Assembly (NCBI RefSeq): GCF_030161095.1
Contig: NZ_BSPP01000004.1
Location: 642,711-706,710, forward strand
Direction of reading: 5' to 3'
From: Cypionkella aquatica
Lineage (GTDB): Bacteria; Pseudomonadota; Alphaproteobacteria; Rhodobacterales; Rhodobacteraceae
Length of the DNA stretch: 64,000 nucleotides
Shown: positions 8,520-16,518 of the stretch, piece after piece
Layout: the number at the start of each line of letters is the position of its first letter
Numbering within the stretch: position 1 is the stretch's first letter
Position numbers and translations under genes: made by a program
Notes under the pieces: model-generated
Databases searched by the model: none
What the model saw: only the letters and a program-made list of their open reading frames with translations
What the model was told of the DNA's origin: nothing

Positions 8520-10129
8520 CCACAACCTTGATCCACAACGCCAATATCCGCACGATGAACCCCGCCTGCCCGCAGAGTGATGCCATCTTGCTACAGGATG
8601 GCAAGGTGGTTGCGCTGGGCGATAAGGCGCGGTCGCGGGCTGGCGATGCGCGCCAGATAGATGCAGGCGGACGCTTACTGCTGCCGGGGTTTCAGGACGC
8701 GCATATCCACCTGTTGAACGGCGGCACCGATCTGGTGGAAACCGCACAGCTTTACGATTGCACGACGCTGGCGGATATTCAGGCCGCGATGGCAGCGCAT
8801 CAGGCCAGCCAAACCGGCCCAATGATCTGGGGTGCCGGTTGGCAAAGCGGCTTCTTTGGCGATCACAATTTGACCCGCGACATTCTGGATGCCGTGGTGC
8901 CGGATCGGCCCTGCCTGATCTACGACGGCAACTTTCACAACGCCTGCCTGAACTCCAAGGCACTGCAGATCATCGGCGTCGGCCCCGATACGCCCGACCC
9001 TTTGAACGGCCACATTGTCCGCGACAGCAGCGGCGTCGCAACAGGCATGCTGCATGAAGAGGCGATCAACTGGGCAACCAACCTCCTGCCGCAGACCAGT
9101 GATGCCACCCGCAGACAGGGGTTGGCGGCAGGCATGGCTTGGGCCAACAAGCACGGCATCACCGGGGTGATTGACCCGTGGATTCTCGACCACCACGCGC
9201 GGATTTACAGCGAGGGGTTGGATAGCCTGACCCTGCGCGTCGCGGGCGCTTGTCTGGTGACAGCGGCGGATAGCGTCGAGACTATGCTGACCCGCCTGCG
9301 CGCCTTTCGCGCCGCGCATTGTGGCCAGGATTTCCATCTGAACGCTGCAAAATTCTTTCTCGACGGCGGGCTTGAAAACCGCACCGCAGCCCTGCTCGCC
9401 CCCTATGCGGACGCAGCCAGCGGCAATGCCGCGCTGATGTTCAGCCAAGCTCAGATCGACGCGATGTTCACCGCCTTGGATGCCGAGCGTTTTCAGATCC
9501 ATGTGCATTGCATCGGCGATGCCGCCACCCATGCCGCGTTGAACGGCTTTCAGGCGGCGCGGGATGCCAATGGCGCTTGGCCGTCGCTGCACCAGATTGC
9601 GCATTGCCAACTGGTTGATCCTGTCGACTTTCCACGCTTTGCGGCGTTGGGGGTGATGGCCAACCTGCAACCGCTCTGGGCCTGCAACGATCCGATCATC
9701 CCGGATGACACGATGGCGATGATCGGCCCCAAACGCGCGCCCAACACCTATGCCTTTCGCAGCCTGATCGACGCGGGCGCGCCCTATTGCATCAACTCGG
9801 ATTGGGCGGTCACCACGCTCAATCCGTTTGAAATCATCGGCACCGCAGTCACCCGCGAACCGCCACGGGCGCGTGGCGTGGCGGAACCGTTCTTCCCCGA
9901 TCAATGCCTGACCGTGGAAGAAGCCGTGCTCGGCTATACCACTCACGCCGCTGCGGCTTGCTGGCGCGGCCACTATACGGGCGCATTGAAACCGGGCTAT
10001 TCCGCCGATCTGATCCTGCTCGACCGCGATATTTTCAACGTAAACCCCTATGCGATTGCCGAAACCCGCGTGCTGCTTACCCTGTTCAAAGGGCGCGAAA
10101 TCTACCGCGCCGAAACCTTCTCCAGCTAA
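8516..10129 (+). CDS. Amidohydrolase family 3 protein (YtcJ-like)
   Basis: Metal-dependent hydrolase of 537 residues acting on amide or related C-N bonds; exact substrate unknown. The composite beta-sandwich start (LIHNANIRTMNP) is followed by the metal-binding DAHIHL near residue 62, then HVHCIGDAA, IAHCQL and the late SDWAV aspartate, which are the metal/catalytic landmarks of the YtcJ/NfdA group. The start is ATG 8516 with GGGGAGA just upstream and an ATGA overlap with the small ORF. Position at the end of the transporter/oxygenase operon suggests it processes the imported compound or an oxygenase product. Confidence 0.9.
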   Translation: MTTTLIHNANIRTMNPACPQSDAILLQDGKVVALGDKARSRAGDARQIDAGGRLLLPGFQDAHIHLLNGGTDLVETAQLYDCTTLADIQAAMAAHQASQTGPMIWGAGWQSGFFGDHNLTRDILDAVVPDRPCLIYDGNFHNACLNSKALQIIGVGPDTPDPLNGHIVRDSSGVATGMLHEEAINWATNLLPQTSDATRRQGLAAGMAWANKHGITGVIDPWILDHHARIYSEGLDSLTLRVAGACLVTAADSVETMLTRLRAFRAAHCGQDFHLNAAKFFLDGGLENRTAALLAPYADAASGNAALMFSQAQIDAMFTALDAERFQIHVHCIGDAATHAALNGFQAARDANGAWPSLHQIAHCQLVDPVDFPRFAALGVMANLQPLWACNDPIIPDDTMAMIGPKRAPNTYAFRSLIDAGAPYCINSDWAVTTLNPFEIIGTAVTREPPRARGVAEPFFPDQCLTVEEAVLGYTTHAAAACWRGHYTGALKPGYSADLILLDRDIFNVNPYAIAETRVLLTLFKGREIYRAETFSS

Positions 10130-10138
10130 GAGGCCCCC

Positions 10139-10513
10139 ATGACCCTGACCATGAAACCCGTCGCAGAGGGCGACCGCCGCATCGCCAATATCCATACCGC
10201 CAAGTTTGAGGAATTTGTCTATCCCGACGGCGTGGCCTTGGGCGATGCGATCTTGCAGCATGACACCGACCTGCCGCTTGGCACGGGCTTCCACGTCTAC
10301 CGGATGCCCGCAGGCATGAAAACCCGCAGCCACCGCCATATGGGGCACGAGCAATTCCTGCTGCTCGAGGGCGAGTTGATCGAAAGCGATGGCACCGTGT
10401 TCCGCGCTGGCGATCTGGTGTTTTACCGCGACGGGACAGAGCATAACTCCTACACCCCCAACGGCTGCCTGTTGGCCGTGCATATCGTTGGGCCAGAAGA
10501 ATCGCTCGAATAA
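10139..10513 (+). CDS. Cupin-domain protein
   Basis: Single-domain beta-barrel protein of 124 residues. The metal-binding cupin motif 1 is visible as SHRHMGHEQFLLLEGELIES (H-x-H, then E, then G) and motif 2 around FYRDGTEHNSYTPNG. Such small cupins serve as isomerases, dioxygenases or sensors, and the sequence does not say which. It starts 10 bp after the amidohydrolase, so it is probably the last gene of the 1968-10513 operon. Confidence 0.87.
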   Translation: MTLTMKPVAEGDRRIANIHTAKFEEFVYPDGVALGDAILQHDTDLPLGTGFHVYRMPAGMKTRSHRHMGHEQFLLLEGELIESDGTVFRAGDLVFYRDGTEHNSYTPNGCLLAVHIVGPEESLE

Positions 10514-10555
10514 CTGGCGCGGCACGCCTGATTCGGCACGGCGTGGTTAACAACC

Positions 10556-10590
10556 CGGCCATATCGCGAAACCTGCGCGCGATATGGCCG
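10556..10590. terminator. Perfect 13-bp inverted repeat, likely bidirectional terminator
   Basis: CGGCCATATCGCG and its exact complement are separated by 9 bases, between the convergent cupin gene and btuC. It lacks a T tract on either side, so it may work as a weak or factor-assisted terminator. Confidence 0.55.
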
Positions 10591-10624
10591 CTTTCCAGAC
10601 GGAAAATGGCCGGTTTCTGGGTCG

Positions 10625-10639
10625 TTAACCTTTGGTTAA
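10625..10639. promoter_or_regulatory. TTAA-N7-TTAA (CtrA-like) site
   Basis: Exact match to the alphaproteobacterial CtrA full-site consensus, also a perfect dyad (TTAACC TTT GGTTAA). It lies between convergent genes, where no promoter is expected, so its function is doubtful. Confidence 0.25.
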
Positions 10640-10689
10640 ATGGCCAATTAACACCGCGTTCTCAACCCGTTAAGGCGCGGGGTTAGCCA

Positions 10690-11739
10690 TCAGGCCCGTC
10701 GGGCCATCAACCAGACAAAAAACAACCCACCCGTCAGCCCCGTCACAATGCCAATCGGCATATCCTCGGGTGCCATCACGATGCGGGCGGCGGTGTCGGC
10801 CCAAGTCAGAAAAATTGCGCCAAACAGCGCTGAAAGTGGCAGCACACGGGCGTTGTCGCCGCCGAAAATCAGCCGCACCAGATGCGGCATCATCAGACCG
10901 ACAAAGCCGATAATGCCCGAAAACGCCACCATAACCCCTGTGATCAACGCCCCCGCGACAAACACCGACAGCCGAAAACGGGTGATCGCAATGCCCAACG
11001 TGGCGGCGGTTTCATCACCCAAGCTCATCGCATTCAGATCAGGCGCGCGGTGCCACAGCCACGCGCCCGTGGGGATCAGCACCGCCAGCGGGAACAAAAG
11101 GTGCGGCCATTGCGCAAGACCAAGCCCGCCCAGCATCCAGAACACCACCGTATGGGTGGCGCGCGGATCACCCAGAAAGATCAAGATGTTAGCCCCGGCC
11201 ATGATGATGAAGCTTACCGCCACGCCCGCCAAAACCAACCGATCCGCCGAGGTGGCGCGGGCGCATTGCGCGATACCCAGCACCAGCGCTGTCGCCCCCA
11301 GCGCTCCCGCAAAGGCCAGCAGCGGCACGGTCAGCAAGCCCAGAAACATCCCCGTATGCATCAGCGCCAAAATCGCCCCGAACGCCCCGCCGGATGAAAT
11401 GCCCAGCAGATGCGGGTCGGCCAGAGGGTTGCGGGTGACCGCCTGCAACGCAGCCCCGGTCAGCCCCAAACCTGCACCCACCAAGGCCGCCAGAATGGCG
11501 CGCGGAAAGCGGATATCCCAGACAATCGCCGCGCGACCGGGCGACCATGTGACAGGCACGGCATCGGGAATAACATGATTAAGCGCCACCCCCCAAACGG
11601 TCGAAAGCGGGATCGCAATAGCCCCGATCGACACCGCCAGCAGGATCGACAGCACCAACGCCCCGGCCCCAGCCAGCCCCCAAACGCCGCGTCGCGACAG
11701 CTGCCAAGTGGCGGCGGCGGTTTGTGTTAGCTCTGCCAT
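10690..11739 (-). CDS. btuC: Vitamin B12 ABC transporter permease BtuC
   Basis: FecCD-family inner-membrane permease of 349 residues with about ten hydrophobic helices. Family stretches include RFPRAILAALVGAGLGLTGA, NPLADPHLLGISSGGAFGA and GFVGLMMPHLVRL. The cobalamin specificity comes from context: it is the third gene of an operon led by a cobalamin riboswitch. Start ATG 11739 is chosen because it begins the family-like N-terminus and has GGGCAGGA upstream; the frame extends to 11880 but that would overlap btuF. It lies 67 bp downstream of btuF on the same strand. Confidence 0.88.
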   Translation of the reverse strand: MAELTQTAAATWQLSRRGVWGLAGAGALVLSILLAVSIGAIAIPLSTVWGVALNHVIPDAVPVTWSPGRAAIVWDIRFPRAILAALVGAGLGLTGAALQAVTRNPLADPHLLGISSGGAFGAILALMHTGMFLGLLTVPLLAFAGALGATALVLGIAQCARATSADRLVLAGVAVSFIIMAGANILIFLGDPRATHTVVFWMLGGLGLAQWPHLLFPLAVLIPTGAWLWHRAPDLNAMSLGDETAATLGIAITRFRLSVFVAGALITGVMVAFSGIIGFVGLMMPHLVRLIFGGDNARVLPLSALFGAIFLTWADTAARIVMAPEDMPIGIVTGLTGGLFFVWLMARRA

Positions 11740-11806
11740 ATCCTGCCCTTCAGAACCGCCCGCGCCAAGGCTGATCCCCGGCGCAGGTGCGAATGATTTC
11801 AATAGT

Positions 11807-12736
11807 TTACTTGGCTGCGAATCCCGCGACCAGCTTTTCCACCGCCTTGATATTGCGCGGGCCGGGGGTGGCTTCGACATATTCCAGCACCACGAAACGG
11901 TCGTTTTTCACCGCGTCGATGCCTGCAAAAGCCGGAGTTCCTTTCATGAAAGCGATCTTCTGATCCGCCGTCACATCGCCATAGTTGACGATCACGATCA
12001 CCTGCGGATTGCGTTCCACCACAGGTTCCCACGCCACGGTAGTCCAGCTTTTATCCAGATCTTCCATGATGTTAACACCCCCTGCCGCCTCAATCAGCGC
12101 GGTGGGCATGGCGTATTTGCCAGCGGTAAACGGCGTATCCTCGCCACTGTCATAGACGAACACCCGCAGCGGTTTGGCCGTATCGACCCCCTTGGTAATC
12201 TCGGCCAATTTGGCCTTATAGCCATCGATCAAGGTCTTGGCTTTATCCTCGACCCCGAAGATCAGGCCAAGGTTAAGGATGTCATCATACATGTCCTGGA
12301 TGCTGCTTTTCGCTTTGGCACCCACGAAAATGCAGCTTTCGGTCAATTCGTAGGTCTTGATGCCCAAAGGTTCCAGCGTTTCGGGCGTGACCTCTCCGCC
12401 GACCTTCATGCCATAGTTCCAGCCGGCAAAAAAGAAGTCTGCATCGGCCCCCGCGAGCACCTCTTTGGTCGGGTATTTCGCGGACAATTCGGGCAGCTCC
12501 GCGACACCATCGCGCATCTCGGCATCAAGGGTTTTCCAGCCGGAAATCCCCGTATAGCCCACCATATGATCGCGCAAACCAAGCACCAGCATCATCTCGG
12601 TTAGGTTCACGTCGTTGGAAACCGCATGGGCCGGGGCGGTGTCAAAGGTCACGTCACGGTTGCAGCTTTTCACCGTGACGGGAAAGGCCGAGGCAGTGGT
12701 TGCCGAAAGCAAAAGCGCGATAAGGGTCAGTTTCAC
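11807..12736 (-). CDS. btuF: Vitamin B12 ABC transporter substrate-binding protein BtuF
   Basis: Periplasmic TroA/FecB-fold binding protein of 309 residues with a Sec signal peptide (VKLTLIALLLSATTASAF). The mature part has the two-lobe pattern of class III binding proteins, including NDVNLTEMMLVLGL and LEPLGIKTYEL. GTG 12736 is chosen as start because it begins the signal peptide and has AGGA at proper distance; a longer frame reaches 12901 but would run through the ATPase gene. It starts 10 bp after the btuD stop. Residue content alone would also permit an iron-chelate ligand; the riboswitch makes cobalamin the best call. Confidence 0.86.
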   Translation of the reverse strand: MKLTLIALLLSATTASAFPVTVKSCNRDVTFDTAPAHAVSNDVNLTEMMLVLGLRDHMVGYTGISGWKTLDAEMRDGVAELPELSAKYPTKEVLAGADADFFFAGWNYGMKVGGEVTPETLEPLGIKTYELTESCIFVGAKAKSSIQDMYDDILNLGLIFGVEDKAKTLIDGYKAKLAEITKGVDTAKPLRVFVYDSGEDTPFTAGKYAMPTALIEAAGGVNIMEDLDKSWTTVAWEPVVERNPQVIVIVNYGDVTADQKIAFMKGTPAFAGIDAVKNDRFVVLEYVEATPGPRNIKAVEKLVAGFAAK

Positions 12737-12746
12737 TTGGAAAATC

Positions 12747-13514
12747 CTACAGATGAAAGGAAAAGCGCGGCGCTGGACCAGAGCGGTCGACGCGGGCGGT
12801 AACGTTGAAGGCGGTGGCGATGTGATGCTCTGACAGCGCCTGATCCGGCGGGCCGTCAGACAGCACGCGACCCTGCGACAGCACGAGAATGCGGTCGGCA
12901 TACTGCGCGGCCAAAGTTAGGTCATGCAGGGTGCAAATCACTGTCAAGCCAAGGCCGCGCAACAGCGCCAGCAGTTCAAGTTGGTGGCGGATGTCCAGAT
13001 GGTTTGTCGGCTCATCCAGGATCAGCACATGCGGCTCCTGCGCCAAAGCCCGGGCGACCATGACGCGCTGTTTTTCACCGCCCGACAGCGTGCCGAAAGC
13101 ATGATCAGCAAAGCGGTCAAGATCAAGCCGGGTGATCGCGGCGCTTATCACCTCGGCGTCGCGGATAGCGGCGGTGGCGAAACCTGTGCGATGCGGCAGA
13201 CGGCCAAGGGCTACAATTTGGCGCGCGGTCAGGGCGAAATCGCTGGGCTGTTCTTGCAGCACGGCTGCAATCTGGCGGGCGGTATCGCGCGCCGAGTGCA
13301 GCCAGATATCGCGCCCCATCAGGCTGACCGTGCCTTTGCGCGGCGCGACATAGCGATACAACATCCGCAGCAATGACGACTTGCCCGCGCCATTCGCGCC
13401 GCAAATCGCCATCACCTCGCCCTCAGCCACAGAGAAACTGATGTCGGTCAGAATGTCAGGTTTGCGCGGTGGGCCCCAGCACAGGCCGCGTGCTTCCAGT
13501 ATCGGTAAAGTCAT
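12747..13514 (-). CDS. btuD: Vitamin B12 ABC transporter ATP-binding protein BtuD
   Basis: ATPase of 255 residues with intact Walker A GANGAGKSS, signature LSGGEKQRVMVARAL, Walker B LILDEPTNHLD and H-loop CTLHDLTLAA, the FecE/BtuD/HmuV pattern. It is the first full-size gene of the btuD-btuF-btuC operon, below the cobalamin riboswitch. Its ATG overlaps the stop of a 27-codon leader ORF (ATGA at 13511-13514), suggesting translational coupling. Confidence 0.9.
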   Translation of the reverse strand: MTLPILEARGLCWGPPRKPDILTDISFSVAEGEVMAICGANGAGKSSLLRMLYRYVAPRKGTVSLMGRDIWLHSARDTARQIAAVLQEQPSDFALTARQIVALGRLPHRTGFATAAIRDAEVISAAITRLDLDRFADHAFGTLSGGEKQRVMVARALAQEPHVLILDEPTNHLDIRHQLELLALLRGLGLTVICTLHDLTLAAQYADRILVLSQGRVLSDGPPDQALSEHHIATAFNVTARVDRSGPAPRFSFHL

Positions 13515-13594
13515 GGAAAGCTACCGCAAAAACAGCGGCTTGTCTGGCCAAAGCCAGCGCATCTGGGCCTGACTGGCCCTTGAAAGTTCATCAT
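13511..13594 (-). CDS. 27-residue leader ORF between cobalamin riboswitch and btuD
   Basis: ATG at 13594 (or the next codon) has a strong ribosome site, GGGGAAGG, 5 bases upstream, and the stop TGA overlaps the btuD start as ATGA. The peptide starts MMNFQGPVRP and has three cysteines near its end (RC-AGFGQTSR-CFC). A good ribosome site, a coupling overlap and the position directly behind the riboswitch suggest that it is translated and couples riboswitch control to btuD. It may be only a translation-coupling device with no peptide function. Confidence 0.5.
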   Translation of the reverse strand: MMNFQGPVRPRCAGFGQTSRCFCGSFP

Positions 13595-13639
13595 AGCATC
13601 CTTCCCCAGGCGCCCCGCCCGGTCGGTTGTTTCGGCTAT

Positions 13640-13812
13640 GATGGCAGGTCTCCTGACTCGCGGGTCGTGGCTTGCCTGCTCCTTCCCGCCGTGCGGCAGT
13701 GGATAACGCAGGTTCGCTCACCGCTTACAGTTGCGGGGGCAGTCACGGATTTGGTGGCTAATGCCTACACCACACCGTATTCCCTTTTCATCCGACGCGG
13801 CTTTTCGCTTGG
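13640..13812 (-). promoter_or_regulatory. Cobalamin (AdoCbl) riboswitch controlling btuDFC
   Basis: On the minus strand the region carries the B12 box AGTCAGGAGACCTGCC (complement at 13643-13658) and, upstream, the conserved core GCCCCCGCAACTGTAAG, within a 170-base span of the usual size. It lies about 125 bases ahead of btuD. A TTGACA -35-like hexamer (complement of 13853-13858) with a poor -10 is the only promoter candidate I see. Binding of adenosylcobalamin should switch off import. Confidence 0.93.
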
Positions 13813-13892
13813 TCGGAACCATCGCCGCCAAGAGAAAGCGTTTGCGCCAAACTGTCAATCCGAACAACGACAGGCTGGCGCAGTTTTGCGCC

Positions 13893-15011
13893 CTATACGA
13901 CGTCCAGCCAGCCTTGCGCTTTAGACGACGCTTGGATGGTTTCCACCAAGGTCTGAATCCGCAGGCCTTTGCGGAAGTTGAACGGCTCGGGCGATTTGCC
14001 TGCGATGGTGTTGATATAGCCTGCAACTTCAATGGCTTTCAGGTCGTTAAAGCCCAACTGATGGCCTGCTGCTACGCAAAACAGGCCATAGGGCGCGTGA
14101 TCGGGCCCAGCCTCGATGCGGCGGAAACCTTGACGGCCCTTGGCGGCGGCGGTGTCAAAATGGTGCAGCACATTGAAATGCTCTTGGCTGAACGCCAAAG
14201 CGCCCTTGGTGCCGTAAACCTCAAAATCATGCTGCATCTTGCGGCCGGTGGCGATCCAGTTGCCCTCGATACTGCCTGATGCGCCGTTCTCAAAACGCAG
14301 GAAGGCGCGGCCAATGTCATCGACGGTGACGGCTTTGCGGCCTCCTTTTCCATCGGGGCGCTCGGCAATCATGGTGACAAGATCGCCCATTACGCGGGTG
14401 ACCGGGCCGCAGAGAAATTCAGCAGTTGCAAGGGCATGGCTGCCAATATCGGCCAAAGCGCCACCACCTGCGGGGTCGTGGCGGAACGCATAGGGGCCGC
14501 TTGCATCCGCCATATAATCTTCGGCGTGCAGGCCGCGATAGCCACGGATCTCGCCCAACTCTCCGGCCATGATCATCTCACGCGCCAGCGTCAGCATCGG
14601 GTTGCACAGATAGTTGAAGCCGACTTGGGTTTTCACGCCCTTTGCTTCAGCGGCCAAAGTCATCTCCAAGGCATCGGCAGCCATCGGCGCAAGTGGTTTT
14701 TCGCAATAGACATGCTTTCCGGCAGCGATTGCGGCAAGCGACATTTCCTTGTGCAAAGCGTTCGGCGCCGTGATCGACACCACATCAATCGCCGGATCGA
14801 GCATGATGCTGCGCCAATCGGCGGTGGCATGGGCAAAGCCCAAAGTCGTCGCGGCGCGGGCGGCGGCTTCAGGCGTGATGTCGGCGACGGTGTGCAACTC
14901 CAGATCAAACGGCAGTTCGAACACGCGCGGGGCCGAGGTAAAGCCAAACACATGCGCCTTGCCCATAAAGCCGGTGCCGATCAGGCCGATGCGAAGTTTC
15001 GGTTTGCTCAT
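13893..15011 (-). CDS. Gfo/Idh/MocA family NAD(P)-dependent oxidoreductase
   Basis: Sugar- or cyclitol-type dehydrogenase of 372 residues. The Rossmann motif GLIGTGFMGKAH lies at about residues 8-19, and EKPLAP carries the family's catalytic lysine. The C-terminal half is the alpha/beta substrate domain (HAEDYMADASGPYAFRHDP, then DIGSHALATAEFLCGPV). The start ATG 15011 begins MSKPKLRIGLIG and has AAGGA upstream; the frame back to 15125 adds only a non-family extension. It stands alone, with a riboswitch operon on one side and a decayed LysR remnant on the other. The substrate is unknown. Confidence 0.9.
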   Translation of the reverse strand: MSKPKLRIGLIGTGFMGKAHVFGFTSAPRVFELPFDLELHTVADITPEAAARAATTLGFAHATADWRSIMLDPAIDVVSITAPNALHKEMSLAAIAAGKHVYCEKPLAPMAADALEMTLAAEAKGVKTQVGFNYLCNPMLTLAREMIMAGELGEIRGYRGLHAEDYMADASGPYAFRHDPAGGGALADIGSHALATAEFLCGPVTRVMGDLVTMIAERPDGKGGRKAVTVDDIGRAFLRFENGASGSIEGNWIATGRKMQHDFEVYGTKGALAFSQEHFNVLHHFDTAAAKGRQGFRRIEAGPDHAPYGLFCVAAGHQLGFNDLKAIEVAGYINTIAGKSPEPFNFRKGLRIQTLVETIQASSKAQGWLDVV

Positions 15012-15134
15012 GTCTGGGATCCTTGAGGGCTGCAAAAAGGCGATGAAATCCGCCATAGAGTTGGGGGCTGATCTGGTCAAGCGGCAGGAATTTTTGCACG
15101 GGCGAGGATCGTCAAATCCCATCAATGCTTGGAT

Positions 15135-15290
15135 TTAACGGCGCTGCTCGGCCAACAGATCGACAAAAGCGTGTCGCGGTGGTGGCATGAAGCGGCGCAA
15201 GAAATACAGCCGCGGGCCATCCAACGGCGTCCACAAATCGGGCAGCGCCTGCACCAAAACGCCCCTGTTCAGATGCGGCTGCGACCAGGT
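15135..15290 (-). pseudogene. Remnant of a LysR-family regulator (C-terminal about 50 residues only)
   Basis: The minus strand encodes a stretch reading PHLNRGVLVQALPDL, then GPRLYFLRRFMPPPRHAFVD and LLAEQRR followed by a stop. This is the usual C-terminal end of LysR effector domains (L-V-x-V-L-P-D, then L-Y-x-x-R-R-x-x-P-x-x-x-A-F-V-D). No HTH or upstream effector half is present before the next gene at 15361, so most of the gene has been deleted. The 349-bp space between 15011 and 15361 holds nothing else I can support. Confidence 0.5.
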
Positions 15291-15360
15291 CTGAAAGATG
15301 CAGATCATACCATTTGGCGCAATCGAACGCGATTGTGGGGATGGCTTAGACGGCGGTGAT

Positions 15361-16518
15361 TTAAGCGCGGGCGCGGCTTTGGGCAAGGTCGCGCAAGATC
15401 TCGGCGCTGCGGGTTGCGCCGTTCAGGTTGATGGCAAGGGCGCGGCTGGGCATCGGGCGTTCGATTTCTGCTTTGATTGCTGCCGCCAAACTGGTGGCGG
15501 TCAAGCTGGACTCGGTCAGCGCGCGGCAGCGGCCAAGGGATTTCAGCAACGTGGCGCGGTCGGTCTGCTCGGTTTCGCCATCGACGGCATAGGGCACCAG
15601 AAGGGCGCGGCAGCCAGCCATCAGCACATCTGCTACCGTGTTGTAACCAGCTTGCGAGACGGAAAGTTTCGCGCCACGCATCAAGCTCGCAAGATCGACC
15701 CGAAACCGGGCCAATGTGACATTGGGCGGCAACTTGGCGTTCAGCGCGTCATAATCGGCTTGGGCTAAATTCGGCCCGGTGATGATCAGCCAGTTCGCAA
15801 GGTGCGGCAGCAAAGCAGCAGCACCGATAGCGTCGGTGATCAGGTGCTTGCCCGCAGCCCCGCCGCCTGCCGAAACCAGCACGTCAAACGTCTCGGTTGG
15901 CAGCGGGGGGGCTGGCGGGCAGACAAGGCCCGAATAGGCGATGGGTTTGGTGAGTTGATCGGCCAAAGCAAAGCTGTCGCCGAGTGCTGCAAAGCTGGGA
16001 TCGCCGTGCACCAAGACCAGATCAAAGGCGGATTCGACCAGCGCCACGGTTTCCTCATTGCGGCCCGGCTTGATGCGGCGCTGCAAAATGTCGCGCACCG
16101 AGCTGACCAGCGCCGGGCGCGATTCGCTGGCTTGGATCGCGTCGATCAGCGGCAGTAATTCAAACCGGACTTGGCGGCGGCCAAATGGGAAAGCTTCGGT
16201 CAGCACAATATCGGGTTTTGCGGCATGGTAGGCGGCCAGAAGCTGATTTTTGCGGGCTTCAAGATAGGCGGCATCGGCAGGTTCGCCGCTGGCAGTCACC
16301 AAGCCCGCAAATTCGCTGCCAGCGACCGCGAGGGGTGGCAGGGCAATATGCGAGATACCGGGGCCGGGAAACCCCTGAACCGGCAGCCCGCCAGTCACAA
16401 GCGTCACCTCCATACCCAGATCAAGCATGGCGCGGGCAATGCGGCTGGCGCGAGCAAGGTGGCCAATACCCAAAAGATGCTGAACGTAAAAGAACACTGA
16501 CGGCGATTTTGGGGTCAT
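15361..16518 (-). CDS. Glycosyltransferase, MurG/COG4671-like (GT-B fold)
   Basis: Predicted cytoplasmic nucleotide-sugar glycosyltransferase of 385 residues. The N-terminal lobe starts FFYVQHLLGIGHLARASRIA, the glycine-rich loop of MurG-like GT-B enzymes. The C-terminal lobe has SAGGGAAGKHL and SVSQAGYNTVADVL, the donor-site region. It is the last gene of the long minus-strand operon and overlaps the preceding gene by 4 bp. It is a distant paralogue of the product at 17762-18973, sharing the GHL-x-R and GYNT motifs. Donor and acceptor are unknown. Confidence 0.82.
   Translation of the reverse strand: MTPKSPSVFFYVQHLLGIGHLARASRIARAMLDLGMEVTLVTGGLPVQGFPGPGISHIALPPLAVAGSEFAGLVTASGEPADAAYLEARKNQLLAAYHAAKPDIVLTEAFPFGRRQVRFELLPLIDAIQASESRPALVSSVRDILQRRIKPGRNEETVALVESAFDLVLVHGDPSFAALGDSFALADQLTKPIAYSGLVCPPAPPLPTETFDVLVSAGGGAAGKHLITDAIGAAALLPHLANWLIITGPNLAQADYDALNAKLPPNVTLARFRVDLASLMRGAKLSVSQAGYNTVADVLMAGCRALLVPYAVDGETEQTDRATLLKSLGRCRALTESSLTATSLAAAIKAEIERPMPSRALAINLNGATRSAEILRDLAQSRARA

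Noticed and set aside
8675..10525. 616-codon open frame on the minus strand across the amidohydrolase and cupin genes
   Set aside because: It mirrors the codon structure of two genes with clear family motifs on the plus strand; its translation is a Gln/His/Arg-rich shadow with no domain.
13521..13721. 66-codon minus-strand frame overlapping the cobalamin riboswitch
   Set aside because: It overlaps the conserved riboswitch core and B12 box; the 27-codon ORF with a strong ribosome site is the better candidate here.
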